From JAVKSM01 sp039583705 (lineage in GTDB: Bacteria > Actinomycetota > Actinomycetes > Mycobacteriales > Pseudonocardiaceae), in NCBI GenBank assembly GCA_039583705.1, contig JAVKSM010000044.1:1-22441 (forward strand): DNA of 22,441 nt, in the 5' to 3' direction. A program made the translations under genes and the position numbers. Shown here in pieces: positions 11,516-19,791 of this stretch (its first letter is position 1; every line of letters begins with the position of its first letter). Under the pieces are notes generated by a model that had not been told where the DNA came from, made no database searches, and was given only the letters and a program-made list of their open reading frames with translations.

Positions 11516-14008
11516 GTGCGTGTGCCCGTCTCGTGGCTCGTCGACCACGTCGAGCTGCCTGCCTGCACGACACCCGAGCAGGTCGCGGACGCCTTCGTGC
11601 GGGTCGGCCTCGAGGTCGAGGCGCTGCACCCGCTCGGTCCGGTCAGCGGACCGCTCCTCGTGGGACGCGTGGAGCAGGTCGAGGAGCTCCCCGGGTTCGC
11701 CAAGCCCGTCCGGTTCTGCCGGGTCGACGTCGGCGAGGCGGAAGCCGGGCCCGAGGGGCCGCGGGGCGTCGTCTGCGGCGCCACCAACTTCGCCGCCGGC
11801 GACCTGGTCGTCGTCGCGCTGCCCGGCACGGTGCTGCCCGGCAACGTGGCGATCTCGGCGCGCACGACCTACGGCCGGATCTCCGACGGGATGATCTGCT
11901 CCCCGCGTGAGCTCGGCTTCGGGACCGAGCACGCCGGGATCCTCGTGCTGCCGCCCGCGACGGCCGACCCGGGAGACGAGGCGACGGCGGTGCTGGGGCT
12001 GGACGACACGGTCGTGGAGCTGGCGATCACCCCGGACCGTGGCTACTGCTTCTCGGTCCGCGGGCTGGCCCGCGAGCTCGCCTGCGCCTACGACGCGCCC
12101 TTCGGCGACCCGGCGGCCGGCGAGCTGCCCGGAGCCGGCAGGGCGGCATGGCCGGTCCGCATCGAGGATCCGGTGGGCTGCCGGCGTTTCGTCGCCCGGC
12201 GGGTCAGCGGCCTGGACCCGAGCTCGCCGACGCCCTGGTGGATGCGGCGCCGGTTGCTGCTGGCCGGAATCCGCCCGATCTCCCTCCCGGTCGACGTCAC
12301 CAACTACGTCATGCTTGAGATCGGCCAGCCCATGCACGCCTACGACGTGGCCACAGTGGACGGGGACATCGTCGTGCGGCGGGCGAGGGTCGGCGAGAAG
12401 CTGACCACGCTGGACGACGTCCAACGCGTCCTCGACCCCGACGATGTGGTGGTCTGCGACGGCAGCGGCCCGATCGGGCTGGGTGCCGTGATGGGCGGGG
12501 CCGCGACCGAGGTCGGCGGGCAGACCTCGGATGTGCTGCTGGAGGCGGCGAACTGGGACCCGCCGTCGGTGGCGCGGGCGGCGCGCCGACACAAACTGCC
12601 CAGCGAGGCGGCCAAGCGCTTCGAGCGTGGCGTCGACCCGGCCCTGGCGCCGATGGCCGCGGAGCACGCCGCCCGGCTCCTCGTCCGCTACGGCGGCGGT
12701 GGCATCGTCGCGGGGCGCAGCGACGTCGGCGAGCCGCCGGTGCCGGCCCCGGTGACCATGCCGTTCGGGTTGCCCGACAGCGTCGCTGGGGTGCACTTCG
12801 GACCCGGAACGGTTGCCCGCCGGCTGGTGCAGATCGGCTGCACGATCGACATCGCGACCGGCGACGACGGCGCCGCGACCATCACGGCCGTCCCGCCCAC
12901 CTGGCGCCCCGACCTCCGCCAGGGCGCGGACCTGGTCGAGGAGGTGTTGCGGCTGCAGGGCTACGACACGATCCCCTCGACGCTGCCGCCCACCCCGCCG
13001 GGCACCGGTCTCACCGCCGTCCAGCGCCGCCGCCGGGCGGTGGCGCGCGCGCTGGCCGAGGCGGGCTACGTCGAGGTGCTGCCGGCGCCGTTCACGGGCG
13101 CCGCGATGTGGGACGCCTTCGGCCTCACCGCCGACGACGTCCGCCGGCGCACCCTCCGGCTCGCCAACCCGATCGACGCCGACCGGCCCGAACTGGCGAC
13201 CACGCTGCTTGCCGGGCTGCTCGACGCGCTGTCCCGCAACGTGTCCCGGGGCCTGCGCGACCTCGCGCTGTTCACCGTCGGCCAGGTCGTGCTGCCGCAC
13301 GCCGAGCCGGTGGTCATGCCCACGCTGGCGACCGACCGCCGGCCCGGCGACGAGGCGCTCGCCCAGTTGCGGGCGTCGCTGCCGGCGCAGCCGGTGCACG
13401 CCGCCGCCGTCCTCGCCGGAGCCTGGGAGCGCCCCGGCTGGTGGGGGCCGGGGCGGCCGGTGAGCTGGGCCGATGCGGTGGCCGCCGCACGGCTGGTCGG
13501 CGAGGCGGCCGGAGTCGAGCTGCGCGCTGCCGCCACCGGGCTGGCGCCCTGGCACCCGGGACGGTGTGCGGTTCTGCAGGTGGGTGAGCGGTCGGTGGGG
13601 CACGCCGGTGAGCTGCACCCGAGCGTGCTGGAGGCGCTCGGTCTGCCCCCCCGGACCTGCGCGATGGAGCTGGACCTCGACGCGCTGCCGCCCTCGTGGC
13701 GCCGCCCGCCGCCCGTCGTGTCGCCCTACCCGCCGGTGCTGTTGGACGTCGCGCTCGTCGTGGACGCGGCGGTTCCGGTCGCCAAGGTGACCGAGGCGCT
13801 GGTCGACGGCGCGGGCGAGCTGCTCGAGGACGTGCGGCTCTTCGACGTCTACAGCGGGTCGCAGGTCGGTGAGGGCAGGCGGTCGCTGGCTTTCGCGCTG
13901 CGGCTGCGCGCCCCCGACCGCACCCTCACCGCGGCGGAGGCGACCGCCGCCAGAGACGCCGCGGTGGCCGCTGCCGCGGCCCGCTACGGCGCCACCCTGC
14001 GTGCCTGA
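11516..14008 (+). CDS. pheT: Phenylalanyl-tRNA synthetase beta subunit
   Basis: The 830-residue protein is full length. Domains in order are: an N-terminal segment MRVPVSWLVDHVELP; the OB-fold tRNA-binding domain with VVCGATNFAAGD and SDGMICSPRELGFG (about 40-150); the B3/B4 editing region (about 210-370, RRFVARRVSGL onward); B5 (about 400-480, with FERGVDPALAP nearby); a catalytically inactive class II-like core; and the C-terminal ferredoxin-like anticodon-binding domain from about 735 (SPYPPVLLDVALVV, DVYSGSQVGEGRRSLAF). It hydrolyses mischarged Tyr-tRNA-Phe and binds tRNA. GTG 11516 has GAGGGG at 11502-11507, and the upstream open frame to 11315 is antiphase shadow over pheS. It is cotranscribed with pheS. 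Confidence 0.97.
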   Translation: MRVPVSWLVDHVELPACTTPEQVADAFVRVGLEVEALHPLGPVSGPLLVGRVEQVEELPGFAKPVRFCRVDVGEAEAGPEGPRGVVCGATNFAAGDLVVVALPGTVLPGNVAISARTTYGRISDGMICSPRELGFGTEHAGILVLPPATADPGDEATAVLGLDDTVVELAITPDRGYCFSVRGLARELACAYDAPFGDPAAGELPGAGRAAWPVRIEDPVGCRRFVARRVSGLDPSSPTPWWMRRRLLLAGIRPISLPVDVTNYVMLEIGQPMHAYDVATVDGDIVVRRARVGEKLTTLDDVQRVLDPDDVVVCDGSGPIGLGAVMGGAATEVGGQTSDVLLEAANWDPPSVARAARRHKLPSEAAKRFERGVDPALAPMAAEHAARLLVRYGGGGIVAGRSDVGEPPVPAPVTMPFGLPDSVAGVHFGPGTVARRLVQIGCTIDIATGDDGAATITAVPPTWRPDLRQGADLVEEVLRLQGYDTIPSTLPPTPPGTGLTAVQRRRRAVARALAEAGYVEVLPAPFTGAAMWDAFGLTADDVRRRTLRLANPIDADRPELATTLLAGLLDALSRNVSRGLRDLALFTVGQVVLPHAEPVVMPTLATDRRPGDEALAQLRASLPAQPVHAAAVLAGAWERPGWWGPGRPVSWADAVAAARLVGEAAGVELRAAATGLAPWHPGRCAVLQVGERSVGHAGELHPSVLEALGLPPRTCAMELDLDALPPSWRRPPPVVSPYPPVLLDVALVVDAAVPVAKVTEALVDGAGELLEDVRLFDVYSGSQVGEGRRSLAFALRLRAPDRTLTAAEATAARDAAVAAAAARYGATLRA

Positions 14009-14067
14009 GGCCGTCCCGGCTCCGCCGGCGGCCCCGGCCTTCCGGCAGAGGTTGTCCGACGAGGACG

Positions 14068-14096
14068 TTGAGTAGGTTTGCAGATCAGTGCATACT
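14068..14096 (+). promoter_or_regulatory. Promoter of the arginine operon
   Basis: TTGAGT (14068-14073), a 17-base spacer and CATACT (14091-14096) match the -35/-10 consensus at 4/6 each with ideal spacing. The predicted start is at or beside GTG 14104, giving a leaderless argC mRNA. No ribosome-binding site precedes that GTG. Confidence 0.6.
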
Positions 14097-14102
14097 TATC
14101 CA
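14089..14102. promoter_or_regulatory. ARG box (ArgR operator) over the argC promoter
   Basis: TGCATACTTATCCA resembles the ArgR palindrome (TGCAT-N4-ATGCA type) in an otherwise GC-rich region and covers the -10 hexamer. A weaker similar 14-mer, TGAGTAGGTTTGCA (14069-14082), is centred 20 bp upstream. That is close to the two-turn spacing of paired ARG boxes bound by an ArgR hexamer. argR is in the operon, which implies feedback repression by arginine. Confidence 0.7.
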
Positions 14103-14103
14103 G

Positions 14104-15165
14104 GTGACGAGGGTGCGGGTGGCGGTGGCCGGCGCGAGCGGGTATGCCGGGGGTGAGCTGCTGCGCCTGCTGCTCGGCCACCCGCAGGTCGAGATCGGCG
14201 CCGTCACCGCCGCCACCAGCGCTGGCTCGCCCTTGGGCCGGCACCATCCCCACCTGCTGCCGGTGGCCGACCGGCTACTCACCGACACCACCCCGGAAGC
14301 CCTTGCCGGCCACGACGTCGTTTTCCTCGCCCTGCCGCACGGACATTCCGCCGCGGTGGCCGCCGCACTGCCCCCGCAGACCGTGGTGATCGACTGTGGC
14401 GCCGACTTCCGGCTCACCGACCGCCACTCCTGGGAGCGCTGGTACGGCGGCGAGCACGCCGGGAGCTGGCCTTACGGGCTGCCCGAGTTGGACGGGGTGG
14501 GTGAGCTGACCGGGCTGCCCGAGCTGGACGGGGTGCGCGGGACGTTGCGGGGGGCCCGCCGGATCGCAGTTCCCGGGTGCTACCCGACGGCGGCGACGCT
14601 GGCTTGCGCGCCCGCGTTGGCCGCCGGCCTCGTCGAGCCGGACGTCACCGTCGTCGCGGTGTCCGGCACGTCAGGCGCCGGGCGGTCGCTCAAGCCACAC
14701 CTCCTCGGCGCCGAGGTGATGGGCGCGGCCAGCGTCTACGGCGTCGCCGGCGCGCACCGGCACACCCCTGAGATCGTCCAGAACCTCAGCCTGGTGGCCG
14801 GCGAGGCGGTGCGGGTGTCGTTCACCCCGGTGCTGGCCCCCATGCCGCGGGGCATCCTCGCGACCGTGAGCGCGCCCCTGCAAGGACGCCGGTCGGACCC
14901 GCGTGAGGTGTACGCCAAGGCCTACGGCCGCGAGCCGTTCGTCCACCTGCTCCCGGACGGGAGCTGGCCGAGCACCGCCGCCGTCCTGGGCGCCAACACC
15001 GTGCACCTGCAGGTCGGGGTGGACGCCGACGCCGGCCGACTGGTCGCGGTGAGCGCGATCGACAACCTCACCAAGGGCACCGCCGGCGCGGCGGTGCAGT
15101 GCATGAACCTCGCGTTGGACCTGCCGGAGACCACCGGCCTGCCCGTCACCGGGCTGGCGCCGTGA
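14104..15165 (+). CDS. argC: N-acetyl-gamma-glutamyl-phosphate reductase
   Basis: The 353-residue protein reduces N-acetylglutamyl phosphate to the semialdehyde with NADPH. The N-terminal dinucleotide-binding motif is AVAGASGYAGGELLRLL, and the catalytic cysteine is C159 in PGCYPT. SGTSGAGR and HRHTPEI are further family stretches, and the C-terminus has DNLTKGTAGAAVQCMNLAL. GTG 14104 sits at the predicted transcription start; the frame is open to 14068. An unusual 12-residue tandem duplication (GLPELDGV at 125-132 and again at 137-144) precedes the catalytic cysteine. The reading frame is intact, so the enzyme may well be active. The stop overlaps argJ (GTGA). Confidence 0.96.
   Translation: MTRVRVAVAGASGYAGGELLRLLLGHPQVEIGAVTAATSAGSPLGRHHPHLLPVADRLLTDTTPEALAGHDVVFLALPHGHSAAVAAALPPQTVVIDCGADFRLTDRHSWERWYGGEHAGSWPYGLPELDGVGELTGLPELDGVRGTLRGARRIAVPGCYPTAATLACAPALAAGLVEPDVTVVAVSGTSGAGRSLKPHLLGAEVMGAASVYGVAGAHRHTPEIVQNLSLVAGEAVRVSFTPVLAPMPRGILATVSAPLQGRRSDPREVYAKAYGREPFVHLLPDGSWPSTAAVLGANTVHLQVGVDADAGRLVAVSAIDNLTKGTAGAAVQCMNLALDLPETTGLPVTGLAP
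14476..14535. repeat. In-frame 36-bp-period duplication inside argC
   Basis: The 24-base segments 14476-14499 and 14512-14535 differ at one position (T to C) and lie 36 bases apart. They encode GLPELDGV twice, separated by GELT. The period is a multiple of three, so the frame is preserved. Confidence 0.95.
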
Positions 15166-16319
15166 GCGTCACCGCCGCCACCGGGTTCCGGGCCGCCGGC
15201 GTCGCCGCCGGTATCAAGGCCAGCGGCGGCCCGGATCTCGCGCTGGTCGTCAACGACGGCCCCGCCCGCGCCGCCGCGGGGGTCTTCACCCGCAACCAGG
15301 TCAAGGCGGCCCCGGTGCTGTGGTCGCAGCAGGTGCTGTCCTCCCGGGTGCTGCGGGCCGTGGTGCTCAACTCCGGGTGCGCCAACGCCTGCACCGGTCC
15401 GGAGGGCTTCGCCGTCACTCACCACACCGCCGAGCGGGCTGCGGCGGTGCTCGGGTGCGGCGCCGGGGAAGTCGCCGTGTGCTCCACCGGTCGCATCGGT
15501 GAGCGGCTGCCGCTCACCGCGCTGCTGTCCGGTGTGGACGCTGCCGCGGCGGCTCTGGACGCATCGTGGGAGGCGGGCCTGGCGGCGGCGAGCGCGGTCA
15601 TGACCACCGACACCGTCCCCAAACAGGCGGCGCACGCCGCAGCCGGGTGGACCGTCGGCGGCCTCGCCAAGGGCGCCGGCATGGTCGCCCCGAGCCTGGC
15701 CACCGTGCTTGCCGTGCTCACCACCGACGCCGCCGTCGGCGCCTGGGCCGCGGACGCGGCATTGCGGGCCGCGACCAGGCGGACGTTCGACCGGCTCGAC
15801 ATCGACGGTAGCTGCTCCACCAACGACACGGTGCTGCTGCTGGCCTCCGCGGCATCCGGCGTCGCGCCCGACCCGGCGGAGTTCACCGCCGCCGTCGAGG
15901 CCGTCTGCCACGACCTGGTGCGGCAACTGCAGGCCGATGCCGAGGGCGTCACGAAGGAGATCTCGGTCGCCGTGCGCGGCGCGTGGGACGAGGCCCAGGC
16001 ACTGGCCGCGGCCCGCGCCGTTTCCCGGGACAACCTGGTCAAGGCGGCGTTGTTCGGGTCCGACCCGAACTGGGGCCGGATCGCGGCCGCGGTCGGCTAC
16101 TCCGAGGCCCGCGTCGAGCCCGACCGGCTCGACATCGCGATCAACGGCGTGCTGCTGTGCCGGAACGGCTCGCGCGCCGCGGAGCGCTGCACGGTCGACA
16201 TCTCGGGTCGGTCCGTCGCGGTCGATGTCGACCTGCACCTGGCCGACGGCGAGGCCACCGTCCTCACCACCGACCTCTCCCACGGCTACGTCGACGAGAA
16301 CAGTGCCCGCCGGTCATGA
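15162..16319 (+). CDS. argJ: Bifunctional ornithine acetyltransferase / N-acetylglutamate synthase
   Basis: The 385-residue precursor transfers acetyl from N-acetylornithine to glutamate, recycling the acetyl group. Depending on the member it can also use acetyl-CoA. The self-cleavage region is KGAGMVAPSLATVL, with T181 as the nucleophile that becomes the new N-terminus of the beta chain. Other family stretches are LNSGCANACTG, STGRIGERLP, DGSCSTNDTVLLLAS and SDPNWGRIAAAVGYS. GTG 15162 overlaps the argC stop, and the open frame upstream to 15099 is within argC. Cleavage would yield chains of about 180 and 205 residues. The stop overlaps argB (ATGA). No separate argA-like gene is seen in the window. 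Confidence 0.97.
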   Translation: MSVTAATGFRAAGVAAGIKASGGPDLALVVNDGPARAAAGVFTRNQVKAAPVLWSQQVLSSRVLRAVVLNSGCANACTGPEGFAVTHHTAERAAAVLGCGAGEVAVCSTGRIGERLPLTALLSGVDAAAAALDASWEAGLAAASAVMTTDTVPKQAAHAAAGWTVGGLAKGAGMVAPSLATVLAVLTTDAAVGAWAADAALRAATRRTFDRLDIDGSCSTNDTVLLLASAASGVAPDPAEFTAAVEAVCHDLVRQLQADAEGVTKEISVAVRGAWDEAQALAAARAVSRDNLVKAALFGSDPNWGRIAAAVGYSEARVEPDRLDIAINGVLLCRNGSRAAERCTVDISGRSVAVDVDLHLADGEATVLTTDLSHGYVDENSARRS

Positions 16320-17218
16320 GCGGCCCGACGATCGAGGACGCCACCGCCAAGGCAGCGGTGCTCGCCGAGGCGCTGCCGTGGCTGCTGCGGTTCCACGGCA
16401 GGACCGTGGTCGTGAAGTACGGCGGCAACGCCCTGGTCGACGACGACCTCAAGCGCGCCTTCGCCCAGGACATGGTGTTCCTGCGGCTGGCCGGGATCCG
16501 CCCGGTCGTCGTGCACGGCGGCGGCCCCCAGATCACCGCGATGCTCGACCGCCTCGGCCTGCCAGCGCAGTTCCGGGGCGGCCTGCGGGTGACGACCCCG
16601 CAGACCATCGACGTGGTGCGGATGGTGCTCGTCGGGCAGGTCGGACGCGAGCTGGTCAACCTGATCAACGCCCACGGTCCGTACGCCGTGGGTATGTCGG
16701 GTGAGGACGCCGGGTTGTTCACCGCCGTGCGCCGCACCGCCCTGGTCAACGGCGACGCCGTGGACATCGGGCTGGTCGGTGAGGTCGTCGAGGTCAACCC
16801 GGACGCGGTGCTCGACATCGTCGCCGCCGGGCGGATCCCCGTGGTGGCCGGTGTCGCCCCGGACGGTGCCGGCACCGTCTACAACGTCAACGCCGACTCC
16901 GCGGCGGCCGCGCTCGCCATCGCGCTGGGCGCGGCCAAGCTGGTCGTGCTCACCGACGTCGGCGGTCTGTACGCCGACTGGCCGGATCCGCGTTCCCGGA
17001 TCTCCCAGCTCACCGCCGACGAGCTGGAACCGTTGTTGCCCGGGCTCGCCGCCGGGATGGCACCCAAGATGGAGGCCTGCCTGCGCGCGGTGCGGGGCGG
17101 GGTGCCGCAGGCCCACGTGATAGACGGGCGGCTGGCCCACTCGGTGCTGCTCGAGGTCTTCACCAGCTCGGGGGTGGGCACCATGGTCGTTGCTGGGGAG
17201 GGTCCGTGGGCAACCTGA
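16316..17218 (+). CDS. argB: Acetylglutamate kinase
   Basis: The 300-residue amino-acid-kinase-fold enzyme phosphorylates N-acetylglutamate with ATP. Motifs are VVVKYGGNAL near the N-terminus (active-site lysine), VVHGGGPQI (substrate loop), YNVNADSAAAALA and VVLTDVGGLY (nucleotide region), and AAGMAPKMEAC with the second conserved lysine. The N-terminal extension (ATAKAAVLAEALPWLLRF) resembles the helix that in arginine-sensitive hexameric kinases mediates feedback inhibition, so inhibition by arginine is likely but not proven. ATG 16316 overlaps the argJ stop. Its 3' end overlaps argD by 13 bp. Confidence 0.97.
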   Translation: MSGPTIEDATAKAAVLAEALPWLLRFHGRTVVVKYGGNALVDDDLKRAFAQDMVFLRLAGIRPVVVHGGGPQITAMLDRLGLPAQFRGGLRVTTPQTIDVVRMVLVGQVGRELVNLINAHGPYAVGMSGEDAGLFTAVRRTALVNGDAVDIGLVGEVVEVNPDAVLDIVAAGRIPVVAGVAPDGAGTVYNVNADSAAAALAIALGAAKLVVLTDVGGLYADWPDPRSRISQLTADELEPLLPGLAAGMAPKMEACLRAVRGGVPQAHVIDGRLAHSVLLEVFTSSGVGTMVVAGEGPWAT

Positions 17219-18378
17219 CGGCTCGCTGGCGGGCGGCGCTGATGAACAACTACGGCACGCCGCCGCTGGCGCTGGTGCGGGGCAGCGGGGCGGAGGTGTG
17301 GGACGCCGACGGCCGACGCTACCTCGACCTGCTCGGCGGCATCGCGGTCAACGTGCTGGGCCATGCGCACCCGGCCGTCGTCGCGGCCGTGACCCGGCAG
17401 ATCCGGACGCTCGGGCACGTCTCCAACCTCTACATCACCGAGCCGGCGGTCGAGCTGGCCGAGCGGCTGCTCGACCTGCTGGGGGCACCCGGCCGCGTGC
17501 TGTTCTGCAACTCCGGCGCGGAGGCCAACGAGGCGGCGTTCAAGATCTCCCGTCGGACCGGGCGCACCAAGATCGTCGCCACCGACGGCGGGTTCCACGG
17601 CCGGACCATGGGCGCGCTGGCTCTCACCGGCCAGCCGGCCAAGCGCGAGCCGTTCGAACCGATGCCACCGGGTGTGGTGTTCGTGCCCTACGGCGACACC
17701 GCAGCACTCGCCTCCGCTGTGGACGGCGACACCGCCGCGGTCGTCCTCGAGCCGCTGCAGGGCGAGGGGGGCGTCGTCGTCCCGCCGGAGGGCTACCTGC
17801 AGGCGGCCAGGGACGTCACCGCCCACCGGGGCGCGTTGCTGGTGCTCGACGAGGTCCAGACCGGCGTCGGGCGCACCGGCGCCTGGTTCGCGCACCAGAG
17901 CGTCGGTGTCACCCCCGACGTCCTCACCCTGGCCAAGGGGCTCGGTGGCGGCCTGCCGATCGGTGCCTGTGTCGGGTTGGGCCGGGCGGCGGAGTTGCTC
18001 GAGCCGGGCCAACACGGCAGCACTTTCGGTGGCAACCCGGTGTGTGCCGCGGCGGCGCTGGCCGTGCTGGACACCATCGCCGCCGACGGGCTGCTGGAGC
18101 ATGCCGCCGCGCTGGGCAAGGAGATCACCGCCAGCGTGGAGCGGCTCGGGCACCCGCTGGTGGCCGGGGTGCGCGGCGCCGGGCTGCTGCTGGGGATCGG
18201 GCTGACGCGCCCGGCAGCCGCGGCCGTGGCGGCGGCGGCGGCGCGGGCGGGTTTCCTCGTCAACCCGGTGCGGCCCGACACGGTCCGGCTCACCCCGCCC
18301 CTGGTGCTCACCGGTGGGCAGGCGCAGGAGTTCCTGGCGGCGTTGCCTGGTGTCCTCGCGGTGGTGTCCGATGCCTAG
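17206..18378 (+). CDS. argD: Acetylornithine aminotransferase
   Basis: The 390-residue class III PLP-dependent enzyme converts N-acetylglutamate semialdehyde to N-acetylornithine. The PLP lysine is K244 in LAKGLGGGLPIGA. Upstream are the cofactor-binding FCNSGAEANEAAFK, FHGRTMGALALTG and LVLDEVQTGVGRTG, and the substrate stretch STFGGNPVCAAAAL follows. The GTG start at 17206 lies inside the end of argB, indicating translational coupling. The protein may also act in lysine biosynthesis (succinyl-DAP), as known for relatives. It overlaps argF by 8 bp. Confidence 0.96.
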   Translation: MGNLTARWRAALMNNYGTPPLALVRGSGAEVWDADGRRYLDLLGGIAVNVLGHAHPAVVAAVTRQIRTLGHVSNLYITEPAVELAERLLDLLGAPGRVLFCNSGAEANEAAFKISRRTGRTKIVATDGGFHGRTMGALALTGQPAKREPFEPMPPGVVFVPYGDTAALASAVDGDTAAVVLEPLQGEGGVVVPPEGYLQAARDVTAHRGALLVLDEVQTGVGRTGAWFAHQSVGVTPDVLTLAKGLGGGLPIGACVGLGRAAELLEPGQHGSTFGGNPVCAAAALAVLDTIAADGLLEHAAALGKEITASVERLGHPLVAGVRGAGLLLGIGLTRPAAAAVAAAAARAGFLVNPVRPDTVRLTPPLVLTGGQAQEFLAALPGVLAVVSDA

Positions 18379-19297
18379 GCACTTTCTGCGCGACGACGAC
18401 CTCGACCCGGTCGAGCAGTCCCAGGTGCTCGACCTCGCGGCCGCGATGAAGAAGGACAGGTTCGGGGCCCGGCCGCTGGCCGGTCCGCGGTCGGTCGCCG
18501 TGCTCTTCGACAAGAGCTCCACCCGCACCCGGATCTCCTTCGAGGTGGGTGTCGCGCAACTCGGCGGCACCCCGGTGATCCTGGACACGCGCTCCACCCA
18601 GCTCTGGCGCGACGAGGCCATCGCCGACACCGCGCGGGTGCTCTCCCGCTACGTCGACGCGATCGTGTGGCGAACCTTCGGCCAGGACCGGATCGAGGCG
18701 ATGGCCGCGGCCGCGGCGGTCCCGGTCGTCAACGCGCTCACCGACGAGTTCCACCCCTGCCAGGTGCTCGCCGACCTGCAGACCGTGCGGGAGCGGCACG
18801 GCCGGCTCGCCGGGCTGCGGTTGACCTACCTCGGCGACGGCGCGAACAACATGGCCCACTCTTTGCTCCTGGGCGGGGTGACCGCCGGCCTGCACGTGCG
18901 GATCGCCGCGCCGGAGGGCTTCCAACCGGCGCCCGCCGTCCTCGCCGCCGTCGCGAAACGTGCCGCCGGGACCGGAGGCGGCGCCACCGTCCTGGCCGAC
19001 CCCCACGCCGCCGTCGACGGCGCCGACGTGCTCGTCACCGACGCCTGGACCTCCATGGGCCAGGAGGACGACGGCCGGGACCGGGTCAGCCCGTTCCGGC
19101 CGCTGCGGCTCGACGACGATCTGCTCGCCCGGGCCGCGCCAGGTGCCGTCGTGCTGCACTGCCTGCCGGCGCACCGCGGCATGGAGATCACCGACGAGGT
19201 CATCGACGGCCCCGCCAGCGCGGTGTGGGACGCGGCGGAGAACCGGCTGCACGCCCAGAAGGCGCTGCTCACCTGGCTGCTGGAGCAGCCGTCGTGA
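18371..19297 (+). CDS. argF: Ornithine carbamoyltransferase
   Basis: The 308-residue enzyme joins carbamoyl phosphate and ornithine to citrulline. It has the carbamoyl-phosphate site STRTR at 50-54, HPCQ at 128-131, the ornithine-side DAWTSMGQE and HCLP at 263-266. All key residues are present and the length is typical. ATG 18371 lies eight bases before the end of argD. A longer open frame back to 18314 is inside argD and lacks homology. The stop overlaps argR as GTGA. The position between argD and argR indicates the anabolic enzyme rather than a catabolic arginine-deiminase version. Confidence 0.97.
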   Translation: MPRHFLRDDDLDPVEQSQVLDLAAAMKKDRFGARPLAGPRSVAVLFDKSSTRTRISFEVGVAQLGGTPVILDTRSTQLWRDEAIADTARVLSRYVDAIVWRTFGQDRIEAMAAAAAVPVVNALTDEFHPCQVLADLQTVRERHGRLAGLRLTYLGDGANNMAHSLLLGGVTAGLHVRIAAPEGFQPAPAVLAAVAKRAAGTGGGATVLADPHAAVDGADVLVTDAWTSMGQEDDGRDRVSPFRPLRLDDDLLARAAPGAVVLHCLPAHRGMEITDEVIDGPASAVWDAAENRLHAQKALLTWLLEQPS

Positions 19298-19791
19298 CCG
19301 CGCCGACGCGAGTCGTCCGGCAGGCCAGGATCGCCGGGCTCATCGCGCAGCGCCCGATCCGCAGCCAAGGGGAGCTGGCGGCGCTGCTGGCCGCCGAGGG
19401 CATCGAGGTCAAGCAGGCCACGCTGTCCCGCGACCTCGACGAGCTCGGGGCGGTCAAGCTGCGTGGGGTCGACGGGGGCGCCCCCGTCTACATGATCCCC
19501 GAGGACGGCAGCCCGGTGCGCGGGGTCGAAGGCGGCACGGCGAGGTTGGCGCGGCTGCTCGGTGAGCTGCTGGTCTCCGCTGACGCCTCGGCCAACCTGG
19601 CGGTGCTGCGTACCCCGCCGGGGGCGGCACACTTCCTGGCCAGCGCGCTGGACAGGGCCGCGCTGCACGACGTGGTGGGCACGATCGCCGGTGATGACAC
19701 GATCGTCGTCGTCGCCCGCGAACCCCTCACCGGAGCCGATCTTGCACACCGTTTGGTGGCCCTGCAGCCACCGAAAGGAGACACGCCATGA
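19294..19791 (+). CDS. argR: Arginine repressor
   Basis: The 165-residue regulator has an N-terminal winged helix-turn-helix (about 8-75) including IRSQGELAALLAAEGI and the recognition-helix stretch VKQATLSRDLDELG. The C-terminal hexamerisation and arginine-binding domain has GAAHFLASALDR and GTIAGDDTIVVV. With arginine bound it represses arginine biosynthesis genes. The ARG box upstream of argC is its obvious target, so the operon including argR itself would be autoregulated. GTG 19294 overlaps the argF stop. The 3' end carries the ribosome-binding site of argG (AAAGGAG). The gene overlaps argG by 4 bp. Confidence 0.96.
   Translation: MTAPTRVVRQARIAGLIAQRPIRSQGELAALLAAEGIEVKQATLSRDLDELGAVKLRGVDGGAPVYMIPEDGSPVRGVEGGTARLARLLGELLVSADASANLAVLRTPPGAAHFLASALDRAALHDVVGTIAGDDTIVVVAREPLTGADLAHRLVALQPPKGDTP

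Noticed and set aside
11471..13618. Very long open frame on the minus strand across pheT (and similar ones across uvrA, terC and argG/argH)
   Set aside because: These are antisense shadows typical of high-GC DNA. Their translations are low-complexity Arg/Gly/His/Gln-rich with no family features, while the plus strand encodes clear enzymes.
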